The notes: generated from the letters alone by a model not told the origin. Positions 46,640 through 59,046 are shown, counted from the first letter of the stretch. The stretch: 64,000 nt of DNA from Isoetes taiwanensis (GCA_021234155.1 JAJEKV010000020.1:6680563-6744562), one strand, 5' to 3'. A program made the numbers and translations.

Positions 46640-48447
46640 TCAGGGAAAATTTGACTTTGCCAAGGAAGGGGAGGGCTGGGTTGCAAAGACCTCTTTATCC
46701 AAGCACAAGCATTAGCTGCCAAAATTGTTTGGAGATCCCTACTTCCTGACACTCTCTCTCCAGCCTTAAAACTGGTTAGATACTGGTTGAGGGCAACAAC
46801 ACTTATAGGGGCCCCTTCTTTGCCTCACCAACTTCCTGATTTGGCCTTTTTCCAGCCAGAGCTGCCCTTGGCACCTCCAAAATAGACAAATCCTTTCTGC
46901 TTGGAACATGGCCTCCACCTACTTTCAAACCCGGCCCTTAAACTCTGTAAGTGATGATTTTGGTTTCTTCTGGCATCAGGACCCTGTTACAGAAGAGGAA
47001 GGATGCTTGACCTTGAAGCATCCACTCAAGTATAAGGAATGGCATCAAGCTAGGCTTCATACAATTGGCTCCTTAAGAAGTAATAGTAGCTGGAAAAATT
47101 GGAGTGAGCTCACCTCCCAGCTTTCTGATACAGATATAAATAGAAGTATTTATCATGCAGTAATCAGAAATACTTTGGGGCAAGGTTGTAGTTCCTCTAA
47201 CTGGAGTTGTGGTGGGCAAGGATATAAGGTATCTAAGATATATAGCCTGCTTCTAGACAAACCCCAACTGAAGGTCAGCAAAGTTTGGAATTGCCAACAA
47301 AATACTGCCATAACAATCATCAAATAGGGGTGGAAGTTGCTGTGTGCTAGCAAAATAGCTTTCTCTAGATGGTTGTGTTGAACCAAAGTCTTAAGACTAC
47401 CAGTTTTCGAGCTCAATTTGATAACCAAATCTCAGCTCTATGCCCTTTGGGATGTGGGCAGAGAGAGATAAGCTCCCATATTTTTACCTGCTCTTGGCTT
47501 TCCCCTTTTTGGCAGTGGATCCGGCCTTTAGTGCAGCAGGTCCCTTCTGATGATGCCTCTCTTTTCTATCTCAATCAAATTTTTCCTTTTAAGGGGACAA
47601 TTAGAACCCTGAGTTGCTGGGCCATTTGGAAGCACAGGAATGAGGTGGCTATTGCTGGGTTAGCCCTTAGTTTAAATGAACTCAAAGCAAATTTTTAGGT
47701 TCTTCTTGCTGAGGCTGCTATGGCTCACAAGGCGCGGAGTGGGCCTAATTATGATTGTCAATGGGATTCCTTAGGAACCTTTGATGGTTTCTTTCAATTC
47801 TTTTCCATCCTTTTTAATGATTTGGACCCTTTGCTTGACAGACTTTCTGCTGAAGAGGCATCACGTGGGAGGACATGTACATGAGGTGGATCCATCTACA
47901 GGCCGTCTTTCCAATCAGGAAGCCATTGAGGCCCTTTTCTGGCTTAAGACTGAAGTGATCAATTGCATTACCTTCACCCGATTGCTTGCTGATGAAGACA
48001 TTTGGAGATATAATCAGGAGATCAAGCCTTACTTCTAGGCTAAATTGAAGATTCATGAGGATGCCCGAGACTCCTGGATTTTGTATTTGCTCGACTCTAC
48101 AGGTTTTGGGCCTAACCAGCTGGATGACATGATGTTTGTCCACACATATGAAGCCTTTGCTATTATTACCTTGGATGGAGTGCCAAAAAATCTATAAGTA
48201 GATCTATCTAAAATGTCCTGAGAGACTGAACTCTTTAAACAATTTCCTTTCTGCTAAAGTGGTCCTTTTATTGTGTGATTTTGTGTCCTACATATGTAGG
48301 ACTTGTGATGGCTAGCTATCTGCCATCCAAGCATTTTTCAATTGCTTGCTTTTGGGTTTTTTGTACCACCGTGCAATCTTTTTTATAGAGTAATATAATT
48401 TCTGCCGTTTCCTCAAAAAAAAAATAAAAAAAAAATAAAAAAAAAAA
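46640..48447 (+). mobile_element. 5'-truncated LINE with poly-A tail
   Basis: A probable 9-bp target duplication TGCTTGACA lies at 46631-46639 and 48448-48456, and an A-rich tail at 48417-48447. The plus strand reads GRGGLGCKDLFIQAQALAAK then IVWRSLLPD (thumb region), a zf-RVT-like CPLGCGQREISSHIFTCSW, and LSCWAIWKHRNEVA. Several frame changes and stops show decay. Its target is probably the transposase-like gene that follows. Confidence 0.85.
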
Positions 48448-48456
48448 TGCTTGACA

Positions 48457-49620
48457 AGATATTTCAACACCTTACAAAGTTCACTATTCACAACGTTTTA
48501 GCAAGTTGGCAGAGAAAACAATTCAAGAAATCAGTGCAGAATTTGAGGGATGATTCTGTTTTATTAGTGATGGACTTTGCAGAGAACTACACTTTGCAGC
48601 CACTCAGGGAGGTTTAGTTCGAGCATTGAAACAATGACCAGATAACCATTTTGGTGCACATAACCATGATGAAAGTCAATGGCGAGCTTAAAAAAACTGT
48701 TCATTTGTATATTTTCGATGTTATGAAGCATGATGCTTTCTTTGTTCAGGCTGCACTCAAGAAACACCATAAAGGTTTCGGCCACATCAAATACCATGTT
48801 GCGGTCTGATGGGTGTGCTGCTCAATTTAAGTGTTCTTGAGCCTTCTATTTGAATGTGGCCCAGTATTATAACAGGTATAGAATTGGGATGCAGTGGAAT
48901 TATTTTGGCTCAGGCCATGGGAAAGGAGAACATAACGGAGGAGGGGGAGGGGGGAAACTTTGGAGAAAAGGTTTCTTGCAGATGAGCAAACGAAAGAGAA
49001 TGGTGTTCTAATTTTGGGTGCCAAATCTGCTTGCAGTCTTGCTCAGACAAAAGAAGTGCAAAATAGACAGCTATATGGGAGGTCATGGCAGAAGACATTA
49101 ACAGGGACCCTCGTTCGGCTTGTGAGACATTGCCTGGTACTAACTATACATTGTGTGTCTGCTATTAATCCAGCTGATCCAACACTTGTCAGGTATAGAT
49201 CCCTGTCATGATTTTGCAATGGTTGCTTGAATTTGAGATGGGAAGAATGTGAGAATCTCCAGCATTGTGGTGCATGGAAGCTGCACAAACTGGAGCCTAG
49301 TTCGGCCTAGGTTGACGAACAAGAAGAGCTAGTTGGTTTTTATGCAGCTGACGAGCAAGAACTATTTGAAGTACTCCAAATTGGAGACATATTTGCATCT
49401 TTTGCTGCTCCAAGGAATCATGAAAATGTTCCATACTTCGTTCTCCTATGTGTGAAAGAGATGCATATTCTTGGAGAAGACGTGATTGACGACTATGGAA
49501 ATAGAATGCTTACTAGTGACAAGGTTATAGCTGGTCATTACTATCAATTGCTGCAAGGCATAATCTACAAGTATAAGTTGTTGGATGACAAAATAGTATT
49601 GGTACCAACTGAATCTTAGA
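48457..49620 (+). pseudogene. Decayed DDE-like transposase gene
   Basis: Conserved blocks in order: VMDFAENYTLQPL (about 48566-48605), KKTVHLYIFDVMKHDAFFVQ (about 48690-48750), SDGCAAQFK (about 48805-48831), WNYFGSGHGKGEHNG (about 48893-48940), and a C-terminal module FAAPRNHENVPYFVLLCVKE then DDYGNRMLTSDKVIAGHYYQ (49400-49560). The order DF-x-ENY, SDGC-x-x-QF and GHGKGE-x-DG occurs in a widespread but poorly described family of transposase-like eukaryotic proteins. The spaced acidic residues suggest an RNase H-fold nuclease. Frame changes and stops separate the blocks, so it is a pseudogene here. No terminal inverted repeats were found. The family name is not certain to me. Confidence 0.6.
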
Positions 49621-50923
49621 GCAAAGTAGACCATGCAGCAGGTCAAGCATAAGTTTAAGGGGGCATATACAGCATACATGATCACACGAGAGGTGCATGG
49701 CATGCATATATCAAGCCTACCTGAGATTGTTGAGTGCATACGACTAACTTCTGTACAAAGGAACTTTCATATTTGTCATCATCTTCTGTTAAGTTCAGAA
49801 AACTAGTCGATTGCTGCAAATTTTTTCGGAGTTACTTATTTTTTAGTTTGAAGTACTCACGATGACTCTTGCTTCATATTATATGGCGACGGGAGGCGAC
49901 GGGAGGGAGAAAGTATGGCGATGACCAGATAAGTGCAATACCTCGGACTTATCCGTGTTTCCTAATGCATTAGTATGATTTTTCTATAAAAGATTAGATT
50001 AGAGTATGCCATATTTCTTAGAAATAATTTAGGCAATATAGAAAGAACAGCCAGATATCTGCGCCGGACCATGACATCCGAGTGCTAGATCCTGACAAAT
50101 GGATGTGGTAGAAAAAGTAAAAGGTAGGATATCAAGTGTGTGGAAACTGATAGCTCGAACCAGCATAAGTGGAGCATAATAGGAAGATGAAGACTCACAG
50201 ATGGGAATACGGAGAAGGGGGGAGCTCAAGATTCCGGCGTCCGGCGTTGGGCAATTCAAAATTTCAGAGCCGTTGAAGAAATAGCCGTATGAATGAAATA
50301 TAGTAAAATAACATAAAGTAAAATAAAATAAAATAAAATAAAAGAATTTTGAAAACCTGTGTAATTTGGAAAATAAAAGGGGACGGAACGTGGAATAATA
50401 GGGAGAGAACACCAGTCGACAGGGTAGCGACAAAGGATGTGACACGTGGCGGGGACGGGATATAAAACATGTGGATAATAGTAAAAATATGTAAAAATAT
50501 GTAAAAATATATAAAATATAAAACGTCGGGAATTAGCGCATATAATTGGACGTGACGGATAATAATAATCATGACAATTACGGTAGCCATAATAATGAAA
50601 ATACAGAGGAAATATGAGAAGGTACACATGTCAGAGTACGGGTTGGGGATATGTGGCGGGGATTAGCAGACGAAAACTCTTGTGACAGGGTAGGACAAGA
50701 CTGGCGTTTAAGGTAGACGGCCGGAATTAATAAAGGGGAAAAGGCGTGATTTAAGTAAACCCTAATTATCCCTAAAATCTATATAACAGTGGTGACGAAG
50801 GAAAGAGTGAGTGTGAAGATCGTCTCTCGGCTGCTTTCCGCGCCTCGGCCCACGGGTTCGGGAAATTAGGCCCTAACAGGGAAGCGCCATCACGCCGACC
50901 TCCGCCCGGCCACGAAGCAAAGG
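49621..50923. other. Non-coding, with AAAAT microsatellite and TATA-like leader
   Basis: No gene is supported. An AAAAT repeat lies at about 50303-50343 and a GTAAAAATAT repeat at 50477-50524. The 130 bp before 50924 has a TATATAA box (50780) and a GC-richer leader, like the 5' end of a gene or LINE. Confidence 0.35.
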
Positions 50924-51139
50924 ATGGACAAGGGTAAGAAAGTTCTGGGTGATTTTTGTGGGGAGGAAAAGGTCGGCAAGAAGCGCCCCAGCTCTGGCAC
51001 TCCAGGCAACCTCACGGTGCCATTCAACCCAGATCTAGAAGAGTTTAATCCCTGGTGCATCCGCTTTGGTGATTGTAGATGCTTATGTAGGTCTGCCATC
51101 GTGCATCAGTTGCGGCCGCGTTCATTGCTTATACTGTGA
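50924..51139 (+). CDS. Short basic ORF, unassigned
   Basis: An ATG after a GC-rich leader opens a 71-codon frame: MDKGKKVLGDFCGEEKVGKK, then a Pro/Asn-containing stretch. It overlaps the next ORF in another frame. The first 45 codons look like a real start; the rest is probably out-of-frame. It could be the first part of a LINE or other mobile-element ORF1. No family is recognised. Confidence 0.3.
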   Translation: MDKGKKVLGDFCGEEKVGKKRPSSGTPGNLTVPFNPDLEEFNPWCIRFGDCRCLCRSAIVHQLRPRSLLIL

Positions 51140-51470
51140 CCGAATTCATCATGCACAGTCCATGCGAGATAGTGGTTATACCCTAGGATTGCTGGAAGTT
51201 CTCGGAGTATTGGGCGACAAGAACGACACTGTGAGACGCCAAGACCTGGATCGAACCATGCAATGCTTCAACAGATTACAGGTCCATGCTGCTATACAAA
51301 GGTCCTCTAATTTCCAACACAATCTTTTGGTATGTGATTTCGGGAAAGTCTGTATCTACTGCTGTGAAAAGAATCCCGTTGATTTTCTGTGCCGGGCGTA
51401 CATAGGGAGAAATCTGGAAAAGGTTAAGAAGATCGGGGAACCGTCTTCGGAAAAGAAACCAAAAAATTAG
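51066..51470 (+). CDS. CxxC-CxxC zinc-ribbon-like ORF, unassigned
   Basis: The 134-codon frame has no ATG at its 5' end, so it is an internal exon, an alternative frame of the preceding ORF, or a relic. CISCGRVHCLYCDRIHH gives C-x2-C-x4-C-x2-C, a plausible zinc site. Further cysteines (VCIYCCEKNPVDFLC) form a second possible site. It ends in a basic tail (SSEKKPKN). The position behind a promoter-like leader recalls the ORF1 of the LINE at 60.7 kb, but the sequences are not similar. Confidence 0.35.
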   Translation: MVIVDAYVGLPSCISCGRVHCLYCDRIHHAQSMRDSGYTLGLLEVLGVLGDKNDTVRRQDLDRTMQCFNRLQVHAAIQRSSNFQHNLLVCDFGKVCIYCCEKNPVDFLCRAYIGRNLEKVKKIGEPSSEKKPKN

Positions 51471-52499
51471 TCTTTCTTTCCAAGAAAAGGGATGCATGCC
51501 AGGGCTTTTCGGTCCTATCTTTTTCTTTTTGTTTTAATCTATTCTGTTCGGTTCTGTCTTGTTTTCTGTTTAAGATAACCCTATGATCAGATTATTTAGA
51601 GCCAGCAACGACATTAACAGTCGGAAGGCCGCCAAGAATATATAATATGTACCAGCTTTTGACTGTAAGCAGGCTCAGTGCAGATAATCCTGATCAGAAG
51701 GGGTCTAATTTCTGGTATGACAAAAAATCGATTATCGATTTTTGGACAAGAAAGGTTGTAAAAGCCAGGAAGGGCGAATGTAACAAATTACGACTGACAG
51801 ACTTGTTTGATAGCTGAATGCTTAGATGAAGAAGGAAGAATTAGACATAGTTGAATGCCTGAACATGGTCTCAATGTAATGTGTTTGAATATATAATATC
51901 TCCGTATGGAGAAATTTTTGAATGAAGGTAATATTGAAGTAATAGTTGTCAATGGTAAAGCGGCCTCAATAAAATCAATAAAATCAATAAAATCTAAAGT
52001 AATATATGTTACTGATAAATTAGTTCCATTGTGTAGTCTTAAAAATCGCCTTAGTGATGAAATGATCCCGATCCATAGTATCATACCCCACGGAGACAAG
52101 GCACGAATATATGGGAAGCTATGGAAATGATGGACTCTAACAATATAAAACATAATAGAGATTATTGGAAGGGTTACTGAGGGAGTACATTGCTGATAAG
52201 TTCCACCAGCAGATATATATACAAAATAGGGAAGCATTACAGGAGACACCGGGCTACGTTGGGCAATAGAACAGAAAAGATAACATGCGAAATTAGACAA
52301 AATGGATCATATCATGGGAGATATCGACTCGGAGCGAAAAAGGTGACGAACACATCGAAAAGGGGAGTACAAGATGAGGGGCAACATATAAGGGACAGAT
52401 AGGCAAGGAACAGGAATAATTTGCCATGCAGACCCCTACTCGTAAAAATACAAGTAAGGTGGGATCAGCGGAGGGACACGCAGAGAACAAAGGAACCTC
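51471..52499. other. Non-coding, no assignable gene
   Basis: AT-rich sequence. TCAATAAAA is repeated three times at about 51966-51995. No family is seen in any frame. Confidence 0.35.
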
Positions 52500-52806
52500 A
52501 GAGTAAAAGGCGGACGGGGCAAGCTACGGGACAGAGAGGCTATGCCTCCGCCGTACACCAGGATAGCGAGGGCTAGACCCACCAACTGGTAACCCGGACC
52601 ACCAAAAACTCATTAGCACCTGGGGGACGGCATATGACTTATTTAGAGAGGTATGAAGAATACCTCAGTTACTGTTTTCTGTCAGCACAGAGTAAAAGGT
52701 GGACAGGGGCAAGTTACGGGACAGCGAGGCCAAGCCTCCGCCGTACACCAGGATAGCGAGGGCTGGACCCACCAACTGGTACCCCAGACCACTAAAAACT
52801 CATTAT
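52500..52806 (+). repeat. Two tandem monomers resembling a LINE 5' region
   Basis: A roughly 115-bp unit (AGAGTAAAAGGCGGACGGGG, later CCGCCGTACACCAGGATAGC and CCAAAAACTCATTA) occurs at about 52500-52615 and again at 52690-52806. Between the copies is the segment CATATGACTTAT then GAGGTATGAAGAATACCTC (52631-52669). That segment recurs immediately before the LINE at 60188-60223. L1-type elements often have tandem promoter monomers, so this is probably a LINE 5' end without its body. Confidence 0.65.
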
Positions 52807-55345
52807 AATGCCACGGTTCTATTGCGATAGCAATGGAACCGACATTCCTTGGATGGGGATGCCTCATCTCACAGCTTCTATTTATTCTGCCTCTTCTCCT
52901 AGTTTCATTCATCGACGTTCTCTTGAGCTAGTTTCTCCTTCTTCTCTGCCCTACCAGTTTGATCAAGTTTGTTTCTTTCCTATCAATTTCATCCATTTCA
53001 TTGCGGTTTGCTTGGAGTCAGCTTGGTGCTTAGATTGTTGAATCCGTGTCAGTGCCTATTGATGATCGGTCTTGGTAGACGGTTGCTTATGGCATGATGG
53101 CCAGCTTGATATGCATGAGGATCGCTTTCGCTTTTTCTGTTGGTTCTTTTCTTTCGTGTTGAAAGTTTAGATGTGCATCGATTTCCATTTTACAGTATTT
53201 GAATCGGGTTGGATGCCTCGCTGTTAGGACATCGTTTGTGGATAATTGTTCATCTATCGTCTGAATTTTCCAGTAGTTCAGATCAGACAGGCTTGGCCAG
53301 GGTTCTATGTGTCAGCTCTGTTTAAAGCTTTGTTATTACTTAGCTCTCTTTAATCTTGGTTTTGGGATCTCCTAGGTCTTCCGTTTTGATTTGTCTCACA
53401 GGAAACTCTCGCAAGCAAGATCTCCTTATACTGACAGAATCTTGAACTAGTCTTACAGCTTCAGAACTGATGTTTCTAGATTGCAGTGAAGTTTTTTACC
53501 GCAAAAAGGAGGATCCATTGCAGAGAGAATACCAGCCAGTTCCAGCACAGTCCAAGTCCGGGACTGGCCCTGCTTTTCTGATCGATGGAAGGACTTTTCG
53601 CATCGACCTGTGTTACCTTGGCCCTGCACCGACGGACTTAGGCGGAAGCATGCACCGGATTTGGACATCCCTTGCCGCGTGGTGTCCGCCGACTTTGCCC
53701 AGGTTTTTCCTTTTGTTAGCTTGGCAAGTTGCAAGGGGATACCATCCCCTGGATATCCTATATTTGACATGGTTCATTTTGCATGCACATAATTAGTTAT
53801 GTCTTTGTCTTCTACCTTGGTTATTATGGATGCGGTCTTGAGATTAATACTCCCGATGTTTGGTCCCATGTCATCCCGAGTTGGTTTCCTTTTTGCTCTT
53901 TCACCTTGCGGAGTGTTTCTTTATTGACCATGAGCTTCCGAGCTTTCTACATTATAGTTTTCATTCCTTCATTCACACACTACCTCATGCTCCTAGCTAT
54001 GACCACCCTGCTTCAATGCGGATCTTCATACGGTGCTCGCCCCCTTTTGTTCTCATTTGTTTTAATGGGTTTGAATCATTTATATTGTAGATTTCGAAGT
54101 CGATGTGTCGTTATTGTGATTATTGGTAAGTTCCATGCCTTGCTTGGAGGACCTGAGTTCGATGTCAACTTCGTTCTACTGCTTTGCTCCACATGCTACA
54201 TTTGGCTTTTCGTATGTTTCTTGTAGATGTGTGCTTTGTTCCAGATGCTTATCTTTGTTAGTGCCAGTATGATATCATTGACATTGCTGGGTTTATTTCC
54301 AATTTGGCAACATTAGAGCTCGACATTGGATTGACTCATTTTTAGCAAGCTTCATAGGATTTTCCTTTCGTATCATAGGGTTCGGAACCGTCAATGGGGT
54401 CTTTTCGAATTGGCGAGCGGTTTCCAGGAGCCTATGTTATCTAGAGGGGAGTTTTTTCAAGCCGTACACAGATAATGACTCCTTTACTCAAGATGTTACG
54501 GGTTTGGATACATTCACCCATTCATTGGTATGGCTTTATTAGACCCGGTTTTATTCTTTATTTAGGTGCATATGTTGATGATTTACATAGTTTCTTCATT
54601 TGCACTCAACGGGGTCAGTATGGTGCCGCCCTTGTTCACGATAAGCACTTTGACAGATAATTCATCTGGTTTCTAGTATTGCACTTATTAATGGGGGTAT
54701 GTTGACGTTTTTCTGTATTTTGTTAACATTTATTGGTTCTCTTTGTGCTCGGTTCTCCATTCATGTTGTGCATCTTAAGCCTTTTTTCTACTGGTTGCAC
54801 ATTTTTTCTTTTCTCGGTGGTTCTGGCATCAAATGTGCATGGATTCGATCCCCTTTTGGTTTCATTCATCCCTTCTTTTTCATTAATAGTTTGAGGTCGT
54901 TGATAGAGTCATTCTGTGGGCATCGATACTGCATAAAAGTTGTTGCATAGATTCATGCGATTTTATCCTTGGTTTCATCGAATTTTGTGTTTTTGCAATC
55001 TTGGAATCTTTGTTGCCAGGGTTGGAGTGTTCCTTATTCTACGTTGTTGTGTTTTTCGATATTGTCCATGTGCTCACTTTGACTGGATGTTAGTGTATCT
55101 CGTTCATTTTGCTCTTTCTTTATTTCTAAGAGTTTTCAATATCGTTCCTTGGTTAGGGATTTCTAACACATTCCCATGCTTTTGGCATTTGATGCTAGTG
55201 GTCGGCGTTGAAACATGGTACTTTTGATTCTCCTCATGACTTACGGTTATCTTCATAGCCGTTATGTGCATGGACATTCTAGTTGTTTTGGTTCATCGAG
55301 TTGCTCAGTTCATGGATGCATTGTGTTCCCCAGTTTTCTTCCATT

Positions 55346-55882
55346 AATCGCATCGATCCGAGACATCGGATCGCCATTCTAGAATGGGACGAGCATGCAT
55401 GTCATGCATGCATGCGGGCGGCGCATGCCCGTTTTGGGTTGGGAGTTCGCTATTTCAGGCGTGTTTCTGCATCCACGTCTCATCGGCGCTTCCTCTTCTC
55501 TCAGCAGTACCTTATTCTCTTTGAATTGTTTCCAGGCAGGGGAGGGGCTTCTTCCTGCCTGGTTTAGCCAATTTGGCGTATCTTTCTTGCTATCCTTTAC
55601 TGGCCTTTGGCCTCGTCCTGTGACCTCGTCCTTGATCCTAGTTTGTAAGGAAGTTCTCTGGTAGTCGGGCGCTTTGTTGGTTTCTTGCGAGTCCCATTCT
55701 AGAATCGCATCGATCCGAGACATCGGATCGCCATTCTAGAATGGGACGAGCATGCATGTCATGCATGCATGCGGGCGGCGCATGCCCGTTTTGGGTTGGG
55801 AGTTCGCTATTTCAGGCGTGTTTCTGCATCCACGTCTCATCGGCGCTTCCTCTTCTCTCAGCAGTACCTTATTCTCTTTGAA
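55346..55882. repeat. 180-bp direct repeat pair, near identical
   Basis: 55346-55525 and 55703-55882 are the same by eye. The unit contains GATCCGAGACATCGGATC, CCATTCTAGAATGG and GCATGCATGTCATGCATGC, all inverted repeats. Identity implies recent duplication or gene conversion. Confidence 0.93.
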
Positions 55883-56113
55883 CCCACCCTCCCCCCCTTC
55901 TTTGTTTATTGTACAAGTTTTGTTTATCATGTTTTTCCACCCGCTGGGTGATGCTTTTTCTCCACCCGCTGGGTGATGCTATTCTCTGGTATGTTTCTCG
56001 TTTGTTGTGTTGGTGATGTGCAGGTACAGGTTGGCGAGCGGCATCCGTTTCGACTTCTCCATGCGGGGGTTTTTGGGAGCGATTCTATGCCTTACGTTTG
56101 TCTAAGCCCCTTG

Positions 56114-56190
56114 CCGAAGGCTTATCACTAGGGTTTTTCCTCGAAAACCCGAAAGGGCGGGGTTTTTTAATCCCGGTGATAAGCTTTCGG
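56114..56190 (+). repeat. Long stem-loop shared with LINE 3'UTRs
   Basis: The outer stem CCGAAGGCTTATCAC pairs with GTGATAAGCTTTCGG. The loop region holds GGGTTTTTCCTCGAAAACCC and GGGTTTTTTAATCCCG-like segments. The inner motif matches the 3'UTR of the CCTT-tailed LINE at 40722-40790 and, more weakly, 59855-59910. Confidence 0.75.
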
Positions 56191-58984
56191 CAGGTACATC
56201 AGCCACTCATCTATTAGCATTGTATTTGTTTTGGGGTCCAAATGATATAATTGGATTTTCCCTTTATTTTTCGTGGGTAGTTCGCATGTGTGCGGCTACC
56301 CACTGTCCACCATTGTAGAAAATCTGCTGAGATGAATGAGAAGCCTATCTATCGGGCGCTTTGTTGGTTTCTTGCGAGTCCCATTCTAGAATTCATCTTT
56401 TTTCTTCCATTTCATTGTCACCTTGGATACCATTGTTCTGTTTCCTCCTGCAATGCAATGTATGCCTTGAGTTAGGTTAGTGGCCCCTTCCATTCTATTG
56501 TGGCCCTTCCATTTCATTGTCACCTTGGATACCATTGCTCTGTTTCCACCTGCAATGCGATGTATGCCTTGAGTTAGGTTAGTGGCCCCTTCCATTCTAT
56601 TGTGGCCATTGCTCCGTTTCTCTTATCTCTCTTTGGTTCATTGGTTTTTGGGGATTATGCTTCTTCATATGCTATATACATGCTCCCAATGTCTATCGTT
56701 TGCGGTTCTGCTATCTCTTTGGTTATCTGAGCATCTATCTTCTCAGCCTCACATGTTCTGTGATCATCTTACTGCTCCTTTTACCTCATTTGCTCTTTTC
56801 TTTCTCACATTCTTTTTTTGCATCTATTTGTTTACCTCCTTTTTGCTATTATCTCTATCATAGGTATTTTGTGCCATTGTATATGTGTTACTTACTCCTT
56901 TGCTTGTCCTCGTTGTGTTTTATTCCATTTGTCTTGTTTTCCCAATTGGTCTATCTGCCTTTGTTTGATTTGTACCATTAGTTCCCCGTTTTTCTTAACT
57001 ATCTATCTGTTCCATTGGCACATTTGTATCTTTAGTTCGCATATCTCATTTGTTTTATTTGCCCCTTTGGCCGACAGAGTTTGTATTTGTTCCATTTGTT
57101 TTGTGTCCTCCATTTGTTCTGTCTGCTCCTATTTGCTTGATTTGTATGCTATCTGTCTATCTGCTCCATTGGCCTGCTATGTTCCATTTGTCTTGGCTAC
57201 CCCATTTTTCTCCTGCCCCTTTTGTTATTTTTTTGCGCGTCATTGTTTAGTTCCTCGGCTTTGCTCCCTTTGTCTTGTGAGGGCATTCTTGTCCCGTAAT
57301 AATTTATTTGCTCGTTCTCCTCTATATTTTACAATTTTGGTGATGTAGTTCTTAGTAAATGTAGTTGGCGTGTCTTTCATGCTGTCGTTGGCTTGGTACT
57401 TTTTTGAGGGAGGGCGTGTCCCATAGGCAACGATTTTTCTCGTCGTTCTCCCGATCTGCATATAGTGATTGAGTTTGTTTCTCTCAACTAGGGCATTGCT
57501 CAAGGTGCTAGAAATGGGCGTTCGTGCGTTCATCATGTTATGATGTTATATATGTTCATGGTAGGCATATTGGTTAGCGTTATGGTTGTTTGATACTCAC
57601 ATGCACCTTTGCTGATCTAGTCTATTTTTTCCTCTATCCCATATTTTCATGTGTAACAGTGGTGCTTGTTTTTGTTTCTTTATTTCGGCATGTTGCCTAT
57701 GTGCTGTCATTTTTGTCCATTTTCTCTATCAACCTCTGTTAATTTCACTATTCCATTTCATTTCATTGGCTTTTATTCCATCTTCCTTCTTCTATTACCC
57801 TACTATAGTTGTTCCTTCAGTATCAATTAGCCATTTTTTAGTTGTGGTATTGATGGGCCCATTTTCTCCACTTCACCTCTTTGTTCTATGTATTCTCTTG
57901 ATTTCAACTTGCTCCATTGTGGGTGTGTTGTGCTCCAGTTGCTATATGCTCTTCATTATCTCAGTAGCTCCATTTGATATCATTTCTCTATTTGTTGTGT
58001 TTACATTTCTATTCTATTATATTCTACTATTCTTCATTAAGTTTCTTTGTTGTTTCGTTTAACTTTGTTGACGTTATTACTCATTTAGTTGCATCAGTTC
58101 CTTCTTTGATTTCGACTTCTTGTTACCTTTCTTTTTGCTAGTTAGGTTAGTTCAGTTTTGTAGTATTTGTTAGTGTAGTGTTTTACTGCTGCCATAGTCA
58201 CTTGATATCTCTACTTTGTTGATGTCGTCATATTCGTGACTTTGTCTGCTGGTGTCCCAGAAGTTCCTTACCCCTTTTCATACTACATTGTCCTATTGTG
58301 ACCTTCATTTTTATGCTCCTTTTCCAGTTCCATATGTTTCATTTTATACATTCTATTGTTCGCATTCCGTCTTTACTTGCTCATTCTACCGTTGCTTCAG
58401 TGTCTCTGACTTCTATTTATCCCCTTTTTACTCCATTTTTCTTGGTCTCCTTTTCCTCTGATTTACTGAGTTGCCGTGATTGCTCTTTCGCTCTCAAGTC
58501 GTTATCTCTTCGGTACTCTGGAATTCCTTGCTTGCCCCTTCTGCCTTGTTTATTCTATTGTGTCCTTTTTTGCTCATCCCATTATCTGGCATTACTTGCT
58601 CATTCTACTTCATTGCTCCTTCGTCTCTATCATCTCTTTATCCCCGTTTTCTCTGTTTTTCTTGGTTTCTTCTTCTCCTTCCATTTACTCCAGTTGCCTT
58701 GGTTGCTCCTTGCTCTCATCAAGCTATTTCCTTCGATACTCTAGTACTTCTTACTTGCTCCTTTCTGTCCATCTGTCTCGTTGCTCTATTATCTTGTTGC
58801 CTCTTTGCCCCTTTGATTCTGTTATATCATCTGTTCCACGATTTACCACTCTGATCTTGTTTCTAGCCATTCTATTTTCCATTTCTTCACTTCATTTTCG
58901 TCTTTTTTCCTCCTGTCAGACTAGTTTGCATTATTCTCTTAGGGTAGATTCCTCTTCTATCGGCCACTTGGTTGTGTCATAGGA

Positions 58985-59046
58985 CCCATCCTAGGAATGC
59001 CACGGTTCTATTGCAATAGCAATAGAACCGACATTCCTTGGATGGG
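58985..59046. repeat. 62-bp near-perfect palindrome
   Basis: CCCATCCTAGGAATG pairs with CATTCCTTGGATGGG, and CGGTTCTATTG with CAATAGAACCG, around a central CAATAG. Only a few bases are mismatched or bulged. The copy at 52807 has the inner arms but not the outer left arm. Confidence 0.9.

Noticed and set aside
56582-58982. Several overlapping ORFs of 90-176 codons rich in Leu, Phe, Ser and Cys
   Set aside because: They arise from the pyrimidine-rich tract, which has few stops in all plus frames; composition is low-complexity and no family resemblance exists.
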